Source: an uncultured Pseudomonadota bacterium
GTDB lineage: Bacteria; Pseudomonadota; Gammaproteobacteria; Burkholderiales; Thiobacillaceae
Length of the DNA: 5,236 nt
Direction: 5' to 3'
Assembly: GCA_903918705.1 (NCBI GenBank)
Contig: CAIXFP010000351.1
Span: forward strand, 1-5,236
Below, piece after piece: positions 1 through 5,236 of the stretch. The notes under the pieces are model-generated. The model was not told the DNA's origin. It worked only from the letters and a program-made list of their open reading frames with translations, and searched no databases. The translations under genes were made by a program, and so were the position numbers. Within the stretch, counting starts at the first letter, position 1; each line of letters begins with the position of its first letter.

Positions 1-320
1 CCCGCGCTGTCGCTGGGCACACTGCCCGCCTCCGCAGGCGCGGCATCAGTAGTGGTGGTGACCGCCTCCGCCAGATGGATCTCACCACCACTGGACTCGG
101 CGGACACCGCCGGGACACCGCCGCTGGCAGTGGCAACCGCTTCATCCAGCGCTAGCGCGGATTCGTCCGAAGTACCGTCATTTGCAGGCTGAGCAGGATG
201 ATGCAAATGCCCGTTCTGGCCCGCTTTTGTTTCAACGAATGTGGTCTGTTGCAACGCCTGGACAGCAGGATCCAGACCAGTAGACGCGGGGGCTTGAAGT
301 AGGCTTTTTTTGTGGCTCAT
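1..320 (-). CDS. N-terminus of an unidentified Ala/Ser/Thr-rich protein, 3' partial
   Basis: An ATG at 318-320 opens a frame that runs without a stop for 106 codons and leaves the window at position 1. It begins MSHKKSLLQAPAS. About one fifth of the residues are Ala, and Ser, Thr, Gly, Asp and Glu are also common. There is no Cys, only one aromatic residue (Phe28), and a His cluster (GHLHH, 37-41). No hydrophobic N-terminal segment is present, so there is no Sec signal peptide or membrane anchor in the visible part, and the region looks disordered. Support for a real gene is the Shine-Dalgarno GGAG 6 nt before the ATG and the promoter candidate about 175 bp upstream. Such N-termini occur on very large type I-secreted repeat adhesins, but nothing seen here proves that. 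I do not recognise the family. Confidence 0.65.
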   Translation of the reverse strand, partial: MSHKKSLLQAPASTGLDPAVQALQQTTFVETKAGQNGHLHHPAQPANDGTSDESALALDEAVATASGGVPAVSAESSGGEIHLAEAVTTTTDAAPAEAGSVPSDSA

Positions 321-326
321 GGGGTG

Positions 327-330
327 CTCC
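327..330 (-). promoter_or_regulatory. Shine-Dalgarno site of the left-edge gene
   Basis: On the minus strand the sequence reads GGAG, six bases (CACCCC), then ATG. This is a good ribosome binding site at normal spacing and is the main reason for choosing the ATG at 318-320 as the start. Confidence 0.65.
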
Positions 331-443
331 AGGCAAATGGGCTAAGGCTTTTCTAGTTAAAAAGGGCAACGCAGGTTACTTCGTATGCGCAAGATCAAAA
401 TTCTCAACACGGGGGTCCACGCAAATAACATCCGCTATCACAA

Positions 444-467
444 CGGCTCACTTCGCGGCTCACTTCG
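444..467 (-). repeat. Perfect 12-bp tandem direct repeat in the leader region
   Basis: The 12-mer CGGCTCACTTCG occurs twice, at 444-455 and 456-467, with no mismatch and no spacer. It lies about 30-50 bp downstream of the predicted transcription start of the left-edge gene. Tandem 12-bp spacing is close to one helical turn, which would suit a regulator binding in tandem. No regulator family is recognised. Confidence 0.75.
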
Positions 468-502
468 ACCAACTAGGACGTATGCATCCGAATTTGCCGC
501 GG

Positions 503-531
503 ATAATCCAGTCATATGAATAAATAGTCAA
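503..531 (-). promoter_or_regulatory. Candidate sigma-70 promoter for the left-edge gene
   Basis: On the minus strand TTGACT (526-531, five of six matches to the -35 consensus) is followed after exactly 17 bp by GATTAT (503-508, four of six matches to the -10). The surroundings are AT-rich compared with the rest of the window. Transcription would start near 496 and give a leader of about 175 nt before the ATG at 320. No transcript data support it; it is a consensus match in the right place. Confidence 0.5.
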
Positions 532-556
532 TTCCACTAAGGCTATGTGTCAGAGC

Positions 557-581
557 AAAAACACGCCCATAGTCTTACGGG
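557..581 (-). terminator. Candidate intrinsic terminator after gspG
   Basis: Reading the minus strand, CCCGTA and TATGGG form a 6-bp stem (one G-U pair) around the loop AGAC at 566-581. After CGTG comes a run of five T (557-561). It starts 33 bp after the gspG stop, which is the right place to end the RCC1-gspG transcript. The stem is short and four bases separate it from the T-run, so it may be weak or leaky. Confidence 0.45.
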
Positions 582-613
582 TAGTTGGCTCGGGAGCTGA
601 GGCCGGTCCCAGA

Positions 614-1045
614 TCATTGCCAACTTACGATATCAGCATCTTCGCCAGTTCCACCGGCCTGACCGTCACGCCCGAATGACCAGAGGTCGTATTCGCCATG
701 TTCGCCAGGTGACCGGAACTGATATGGGTGACCCCATGGGTCGTTGGGTAAGGCCTTGCGCAGGTAGGGCCCCTGCCAACGGCTTTCACCGGAAGGCTGC
801 TCGTTGAGTGCGGACAGGCTCTGCTGGGTGCTGGGGTAATGACCGACATCGAGGCGATATTGATCGAGCGCATCCTCCAGCGACTTGATCTGAGCACGTG
901 CCACTTTCACCTCGGACTTGCCCACCTGGGCGAAGTAGCGTGGTGCCACATAACCTACGAGCAGGCCAATAATCACCAGAACCACGAGCAGTTCGAGCAG
1001 CGTAAAGCCGTCCGTGGTTCTGGGGCTGTGCGTTTGTAATTTCAC
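614..1045 (-). CDS. gspG: Type II secretion system major pseudopilin GspG
   Basis: This 143-residue protein is a type IV prepilin-like subunit. A short leader ends at Gly13, followed by FTLLE, with the conserved Glu at position 5 of the mature chain (E18). A hydrophobic helix of about 20 residues follows (LLVVLVIIGLLVGYVAP). Prepilin peptidase should cut between G13 and F14, leaving 130 residues, normal for GspG. The C-terminal half carries the GspG hallmarks GPYL (92-95), NDPWGHPY (101-108), SPGEHGEYDLWS (112-123) and the acidic loop RDGQAGGTGEDADI (126-139), which corresponds to the calcium-binding loop of characterised GspG proteins. In type II secretion GspG polymerises into the periplasmic pseudopilus that pushes folded proteins through the outer-membrane secretin. 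The GTG start is chosen because it gives a correct leader and overlaps the upstream stop as GTGA. No other gsp gene is in the window. Family assignment is firm; whether it serves the housekeeping system or the upstream protein is open. Confidence 0.95.
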   Translation of the reverse strand: MKLQTHSPRTTDGFTLLELLVVLVIIGLLVGYVAPRYFAQVGKSEVKVARAQIKSLEDALDQYRLDVGHYPSTQQSLSALNEQPSGESRWQGPYLRKALPNDPWGHPYQFRSPGEHGEYDLWSFGRDGQAGGTGEDADIVSWQ

Positions 1046-4000
1046 GGATGATTCACCCAGAACCCGGTACCGGAATCCAACAGCTTGCCGGCTGCCGTGA
1101 AATCCAGGTACGAATGTGACGTGATGTAGCTACCCAAGGCTCCGGTATTGTCCAAGCTTGGCGCATAGAAGAACCAGCCGGACTGCGCGCTGGTATTCGG
1201 GTCGCCAGGATACCAGGCCCATAGCGTAGTCAGGCTCGTGGCGGCCAATGATCCTTCCGCGGGCGGCGTAGCGCTGATGCCGTTGGCAAATTGCCGCGGT
1301 GAAGGATTATCGCCCACTGCGATCAGGCTCCAACTCGAAGGCAGCGGGTGGCTACCTAGACCGTCCTGATAACTTCCCGTCGTCAGCAGGGTTCCTGAAC
1401 TCAGGGTAATGGAGAAAGCGCTCTTGGCATTCACCCAATAACCATCCCCAGGATTGATGGTGGTCATCAACGAATAGCCTTTGCTTGCCGCGTAGGCCGC
1501 GCCACCGTCTGCCTGCGTCGGGGTATAGAACGCCCAGTTCGCATTCGCCCCAGGTAGCCATTTCCATACCGTGGTGACCTTGGTGGGATCACCGAAGGTT
1601 GCTCCCACATCCAAAGCCATACTCCTGCCGTTGCCAACAAGATTCCAGCCGGGGACCAGATTGATCACCGTGAGGTTTGCCGAGTTTTGGATGGTCACGG
1701 ATTGTGTCGCCACTTCGGATAGGCTGCCTTCCGAATAATCCGCAAACACAGTCACCGTTTCATCCGCGCTCACCAGATTGGCAAACAATCTGTTACCCAC
1801 CATGGTGGCCGCACTGCCGGAAACCGAGAACTGGGCGGTCACCGAATGGCTGCTGCCATCGCTATAGGTTGCAATCGCGCTGTAGGTGGTGCTACCACCT
1901 TCAACCAAGGTCGATGGGCCGGAGATCGACAAGCCCGTAAGCGTCGCGGTGCCCGCGGCCACGGTGAAACCCTGGTCGACATTGGGTGCGGCGTTGTAGT
2001 TGGCGTCACCCGCCTGCGCCGCCCGGATCGTGCAGGTACCCGATGCGGCCACGTGCACCAGCGAGTTGTTCAGCGCACACACCGTGGGTGTCAAACTGCT
2101 GAAGGTCACCGTCAATCCGGAAGTCGCCACCGCGGCCACCATGAAGTCCGGCGACCCTACCGCCCGGCCAGTGATCGCCGGGAAGTTGATGCTCTGGCTG
2201 GCCTTGCTGATGGTCAGGCTGGCGCTGCCGGTAGCTGCGTTGAAGCCGCCGGTCCCGGTGAAGCTCGCGCTCACCGTGTAGCTGTTCGGCGCCATACCGG
2301 TGAGGTTGCAAGTGCCGGTGCTCTGGTTCGTCCCCGCGGTGAGGCTGGCGATGACGCAGGTACTTGAACCGGCGGTAACGCTCACCGAACCGGTCGGCGC
2401 TCCGGCCCCCGTGGAGTAAACGGTCACGACGACCGGCACGGTCACGCCATAGGCGGCATTCGACACCGCGACGGCAACCGTGGTGTTTGCCGTGAAGCTG
2501 ACTGATACGCTCTTCGCGGCGTTCATGGTCACCGTGCAGTTGGCCCCGCTCACGCTGTCGCATCCGCTCCAGACGCCCAAAGCACTTCCGTTCGCCGGCG
2601 TCGCGGTCAGCACCACCACCGAGCCATCGGCGATGCTGGCACCGCACGTGGCGCCGCAATTGATGCCGGAGGCCGCGTTGGTCACCGTGCCGCTGCCGAT
2701 CCCGCTCTTCGACACCGTGAGGCTGCGCATCACCGGCAGGCTGAGACCTGTAAGCGCCACGGTTTGCGGGCTACCGGCCACGTTGGACGTCACGCTCAGG
2801 TTGCCGGTGCGGGTTCCGACCAGGGTAGGCAGGAAGCTCACATAGACCTGACAACTGCTGCCCGGATTCAAGTTCCCAGCGCAATTATTGGTCTGGCTGA
2901 AATCCCCGCTCGCCGCGATGGCGGAAATGGTCACCGGCGCCGAGCCGCTGCTGCTCACCGTCACCATGGTGGCACTGCCACTGGTGGCGATGGTCCGGCT
3001 GCCGAAATCCACCGTGGTGGGGGAGAAAGTCAGCGCCGGAATGCCCTGGACGACTTCGCTTACCACGGCGGACACGGAGCCGGAATTGTTCACGTCACCC
3101 AGATAGGCCGCGGTCAGGTTGTGGTTACCCACGGACAGGGTGGAGAGCGTCAGGCTGGCCTCATTGGACGCCAGGGCAACCGTGCCCAGGGACGTGCCGC
3201 CGTCGTAGAAAACCACACTACCCGTCGGGTTCGTGCCCGCCACCGTGGCCGTCAGGGTCAGACTGGCGCCAAATACCACCGGATTGTCCGATGGGGCCAG
3301 ACTAACGCTGGCGGTTTGTTGATGGATGTTGAGCGAGCCCAACCCTCCGCTGCCGTCGACCTGGACTGGCTGGATGCGAGTAGTGGTGGTGTTGTCGCCG
3401 AGTTGGCCAACGTTGTTGGCACCCCAGGCCCACAGGCTGCCATCGTCCAGCAGCGCCAGCGCGTAGGAATACCCGGCCGAGATCGCCACCACCGCGCGCG
3501 GCGCTCCCGGCAGACCCGTCACCGGCACCGGCACAAACTGATTCGTCGTCGTGCCATCCCCCAACTGGCCATAGTTGTTCTGTCCCCAGGCCCACACCGT
3601 GCCATCCGACTTCAACGCATAAGAACTGTTGTAGCCCGCTGCGATCGCGGAAACGTTCGTCAGTCCAAACACCTGCCGCAGCGTATTCCCGCCTGAATAC
3701 GCGCTGCTGTCCCCCAACTCCCCGTAACTGTCGTCCCCGTAACTCCACACCGTGTTGTCGTTCTTCAACACCAGCATGTGGCTGGCACCAGGAGCTAGCG
3801 CCACAATGCCACTCACCCCGATCAGCGGCGATTCCAGTTCCGGCTGGTTACTCCGCGAATATCCCCAGGACCACACCGTCCCATCCGCCTTCAGCGCATA
3901 GAGCCTGGGCCCCCAATTGGTGGTCAGAGCCACAATCGCCTTCACCCCGGACAGGTAACGCACCGGCGCCGGGCTGCCATGGTTCACCGTGCTGCCATCG

Positions 4001-5236
4001 CCCAACGAGCCATAGTTGTTGTTTCCCCAGGCCCACACCGTGCCATCCGACTTCAGGGCATAAGAGCTGTTGTTCGCGGCCGCTACCGCCACCACCCCGG
4101 ATAGACCGGGCACCTGGGCCGGCGCCAGGTGGTCAACCAAGGTTCCATCCCCCAACTGGCCATAGTTATTGGTGCCCCAAGCCCAAACCAAGCCGTTCGA
4201 ATCCAGTGCCAAGGCATGCCCGGCAGTGGAGCCCGCCACAGAGACGATGCCCGACAGCCCCAATACCTGCACGGGAGCATGCCGATCCGTCGTCGTGCCA
4301 TCCCCCAACTGGCCATAGTAATTGGTGCCCCACGCCCACACTGTGCCATCCGCCTTCACCACGTAGCTGTCGCTACCGCCGTCGGCAGAAGAGCCCGCTA
4401 CGATGGCCGGTGGTCCGGGCGGCAGGGTCAGCGCCGTCCACCCCGTGGGCGAACAATCCGCACAACCACTGGAACCCGTGCCGTTGCTGGCATTCAGATA
4501 ATTCACGTCCTGGGCGTCATGCACCGGCACCGGCACAGTGCGCGTGTTGCTCGTGTTGTCCCCCAACTGACCAGAACCGTTGCTGCCCCAGGCCCACACC
4601 GAGCCGTCCGACTTCAACACCAGCACGTTGTTCGCATCAGACCGCGCCGACAACGCCAGCGCTCCGGACGCCATCACCTGTTCCGGCACAAACTGGTTCG
4701 TCGTCGTGCCATCCCCCAACTGGCCATAGTTGTTCATTCCCCAGGCCCACACCGATCCGTCCGATTTCAGCGCATAGGAACTGTTGTAGCCCGCCGCGAT
4801 CGCTGTGACGTTGGTCAGCCCCCACACTTGCCGCAAGGTATTCCCACCCGAGGACGCGCTGCTGTCCCCCAACTCCCCGTAACTGTCGTCCCCGTAACTC
4901 CACACCGTGTTGTCGTTCTTCAACACCAGCATATGGCTGCTGCCGGGGGCTATGGCCACGATGCCACTCACCCCGATCAGCGGCGTCTCCAGTTCCGGCT
5001 GGTTAATCCGCGAATACCCCCAGGACCACACCGTCCCATCCGCCTTCAGCGCATAGAGCCTGGGCCCCCAATTAGTGGTCAGAGCCACAATCGCCTTCAC
5101 CCCGGACAGGTAACGCACCGGCGCCGGGCTGGCATGATTCACCGTGCTGCCATCGCCCAACGAGCCATAGTTGTTGTTTCCCCAGGCCCACACCGTGCCA
5201 TCCGACTTCAGGGCATAAGAGCTGTTGTTCGCGGCC
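1042..5236 (-). CDS. Large RCC1-repeat / Ig-like multidomain surface protein, 5' partial
   Basis: The frame stays open to the right edge, so the true start and any signal peptide are missing. The GTG at 5193 is only the Val of a VWAWG motif; residues here are numbered from it. Residues 1-617 hold twelve RCC1-type repeats (VWAWG, then GQLGDGTTT, PVxV, and ALKSDGT before the next). Next come a Big_3-like Ig domain (about 625-716), a Hydin/ASH-like 'choice-of-anchor D' domain (718-818, VDFGS...VGTRTG), a bacterial repeat domain with two Cys pairs (822-902), a second Ig domain (903-998), an SQSINFP-type module (999-1080), and a Big_2-like domain (1083-1169). The end (1174-1383) is a duplicated Trp/Gly-rich module. 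No catalytic motif is visible. RCC1-type propellers usually bind protein partners, and Ig strings usually act as stalks, so an exported adhesin or binding protein is the best guess. Export is inferred from domain types. The TGA overlaps the gspG start. Confidence 0.9.
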   Translation of the reverse strand, partial: AANNSSYALKSDGTVWAWGNNNYGSLGDGSTVNHASPAPVRYLSGVKAIVALTTNWGPRLYALKADGTVWSWGYSRINQPELETPLIGVSGIVAIAPGSSHMLVLKNDNTVWSYGDDSYGELGDSSASSGGNTLRQVWGLTNVTAIAAGYNSSYALKSDGSVWAWGMNNYGQLGDGTTTNQFVPEQVMASGALALSARSDANNVLVLKSDGSVWAWGSNGSGQLGDNTSNTRTVPVPVHDAQDVNYLNASNGTGSSGCADCSPTGWTALTLPPGPPAIVAGSSADGGSDSYVVKADGTVWAWGTNYYGQLGDGTTTDRHAPVQVLGLSGIVSVAGSTAGHALALDSNGLVWAWGTNNYGQLGDGTLVDHLAPAQVPGLSGVVAVAAANNSSYALKSDGTVWAWGNNNYGSLGDGSTVNHGSPAPVRYLSGVKAIVALTTNWGPRLYALKADGTVWSWGYSRSNQPELESPLIGVSGIVALAPGASHMLVLKNDNTVWSYGDDSYGELGDSSAYSGGNTLRQVFGLTNVSAIAAGYNSSYALKSDGTVWAWGQNNYGQLGDGTTTNQFVPVPVTGLPGAPRAVVAISAGYSYALALLDDGSLWAWGANNVGQLGDNTTTTRIQPVQVDGSGGLGSLNIHQQTASVSLAPSDNPVVFGASLTLTATVAGTNPTGSVVFYDGGTSLGTVALASNEASLTLSTLSVGNHNLTAAYLGDVNNSGSVSAVVSEVVQGIPALTFSPTTVDFGSRTIATSGSATMVTVSSSGSAPVTISAIAASGDFSQTNNCAGNLNPGSSCQVYVSFLPTLVGTRTGNLSVTSNVAGSPQTVALTGLSLPVMRSLTVSKSGIGSGTVTNAASGINCGATCGASIADGSVVVLTATPANGSALGVWSGCDSVSGANCTVTMNAAKSVSVSFTANTTVAVAVSNAAYGVTVPVVVTVYSTGAGAPTGSVSVTAGSSTCVIASLTAGTNQSTGTCNLTGMAPNSYTVSASFTGTGGFNAATGSASLTISKASQSINFPAITGRAVGSPDFMVAAVATSGLTVTFSSLTPTVCALNNSLVHVAASGTCTIRAAQAGDANYNAAPNVDQGFTVAAGTATLTGLSISGPSTLVEGGSTTYSAIATYSDGSSHSVTAQFSVSGSAATMVGNRLFANLVSADETVTVFADYSEGSLSEVATQSVTIQNSANLTVINLVPGWNLVGNGRSMALDVGATFGDPTKVTTVWKWLPGANANWAFYTPTQADGGAAYAASKGYSLMTTINPGDGYWVNAKSAFSITLSSGTLLTTGSYQDGLGSHPLPSSWSLIAVGDNPSPRQFANGISATPPAEGSLAATSLTTLWAWYPGDPNTSAQSGWFFYAPSLDNTGALGSYITSHSYLDFTAAGKLLDSGTGFWVNHP
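1045..1340 (-). repeat. Second unit of the C-terminal module
   Basis: Residues 1285-1383 repeat the first unit with divergence: SWSLIAVGDN for GWNLVGNG, LTTLWAWYPG for VTTVWKWLPG, GWFFYAPS for NWAFYTPT, TSHSYLDF for SKGYSLM and DSGTGFWVN for NPGDGYWVN. It ends three residues after the Trp of FWVNHP, so the module is the extreme C-terminus, with no anchor, sorting signal or transmembrane tail after it. Confidence 0.7.
1053..1058 (-). promoter_or_regulatory. Weak Shine-Dalgarno-like site for gspG, inside the upstream gene
   Basis: GGGTGA lies 7 nt before the GTG start of gspG and inside the last codons (Trp-Val-Asn) of the RCC1-repeat gene. The match to the anti-Shine-Dalgarno is modest. Together with the GTGA stop/start overlap it suggests that ribosomes finishing the upstream gene reinitiate on gspG. 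Confidence 0.4.
1341..1662 (-). repeat. First unit of the C-terminal module (at 1426-1662) and linker
   Basis: Residues 1178-1256 read GWNLVGNG, then VTTVWKWLPG, NWAFYTPT, SKGYSLM and finally NPGDGYWVNA. The same order of motifs returns in the second unit at the end of the protein. A linker of about 28 residues (1257-1284) joins them. I recall similar Trp-rich endings on other proteobacterial RCC1 and Ig proteins, but know no named function. Confidence 0.7.
3528..4081 (-). repeat. Downstream copy of the long RCC1 repeat
   Basis: This is the partner of 4683-5236 and encodes the repeats whose motifs begin at residues 386, 440, 482 and 533. At the low-coordinate end the close match stops abruptly at 3528/4683. 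A looser homology continues through the next blade after a shift of three codons (motifs at 199 and 587). Both copies contain the same unusually short blade of 42 residues, which fixes the register. Confidence 0.95.
4683..5236 (-). repeat. Upstream copy of the long RCC1 repeat (runs off the window)
   Basis: This segment matches 3528-4081 base for base at a constant offset of 1,155 bp with no gaps. I count 40 mismatches in 554 bp, about 93% identity. The match continues to the last base of the window, so its true right end is not visible. It encodes the RCC1 repeats whose motifs begin at residues 1, 55, 97 and 148, plus the preceding 14 residues. Confidence 0.95.

Larger units (their letters stand above)
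321..613. other. Intergenic region between gspG and the left-edge gene
   Basis: This 293-bp stretch contains no convincing coding frame. It is visibly more AT-rich than the flanking genes. From high to low coordinates it holds the candidate terminator, the sigma-70 promoter candidate, the 12-bp tandem repeat and the Shine-Dalgarno site. Between the repeat and the Shine-Dalgarno site (331-443) I see no further clear signal; a second promoter-like pair there (TTGAGA, 16 bp, TACGAA) is too weak to call. Confidence 0.7.

Noticed and set aside
378..410. Second promoter (TTGAGA, 16 bp, TACGAA) closer to the left-edge gene
   Set aside because: The -10 element matches only three of six positions, clearly worse than the pair at 503-531.
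586..606. GC-rich inverted repeat right after gspG as the terminator
   Set aside because: The stem needs a bulge and has no T-run after it; the hairpin at 566-581 followed by five T is a better candidate.
2764..3696. Long plus-strand frame (310 residues) opposite the Ig region
   Set aside because: It is Arg/His/Gly-rich low-complexity translation with no recognisable domain. It lies entirely over a well-supported minus-strand gene, as expected from GC-rich antisense sequence. The same applies to the other plus-strand frames at 1677-2845 and 4206-4808.
3302..4903. Alternative minus-strand frames over the RCC1 region, with repeated sequences of their own
   Set aside because: Their internal repeats simply mirror the DNA repeats of the RCC1 gene in another frame. 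They have no independent start signals.
5000..5140. Short 42-residue blade as a deletion or frameshift
   Set aside because: The same short blade occurs in both copies (motifs 55 to 97 and 440 to 482) and remains in frame, so it is an inherited feature of the propeller.
5191..5193. GTG as the start of the large gene
   Set aside because: It is the Val codon of a VWAWG blade motif. The frame continues upstream with AANNSSYALKSDGT to the window edge, identical to the second copy at residues 372-385.
3528..5236. CRISPR array or mobile element as an explanation of the repeats
   Set aside because: Repeat spacing and sequence follow codons of RCC1 blades in an uninterrupted frame. There are no constant-length unique spacers, terminal inverted repeats or transposase.

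Overview
The window comes from a GC-rich bacterium, most likely a beta- or gammaproteobacterium. The evidence is a typical type II secretion major pseudopilin (GspG) and a large multidomain surface-type protein. Everything I can support as coding lies on the minus strand, so transcription runs from high to low coordinates. The placement is an inference from family resemblance; no taxonomic marker gene is present.

The right four fifths (1042-5236) is one open reading frame that runs off the right edge, so its start and any signal peptide are outside the window. It encodes at least 1,397 residues. In protein order these are twelve RCC1-type beta-propeller repeats, an Ig-like stalk of about six small beta domains, and a C-terminal region made of two diverged copies of a Trp/Gly-rich module. 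The RCC1 part carries a 385-residue period holding exactly seven repeats, the blade number of one RCC1 propeller. The two visible DNA copies of this period are about 93% identical over 554 bp.

The stop codon of that gene overlaps the GTG start of gspG (614-1045) in the tetranucleotide GTGA, so the two are probably translationally coupled. A hairpin followed by five T residues 33 bp after gspG is a plausible terminator. Next comes a 293-bp intergenic region with a good sigma-70 promoter candidate and a perfect 12-bp tandem repeat. After it is the start of another minus-strand gene, which leaves the window at position 1. That gene has a clear Shine-Dalgarno sequence and encodes an Ala/Ser/Thr-rich, probably disordered N-terminus of unknown function.

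My reading of the locus is a large exported propeller/Ig protein co-expressed with a pseudopilin that may belong to its own export or display machinery. The overlap and the domain types are visible in the sequence. The functional link is inference.
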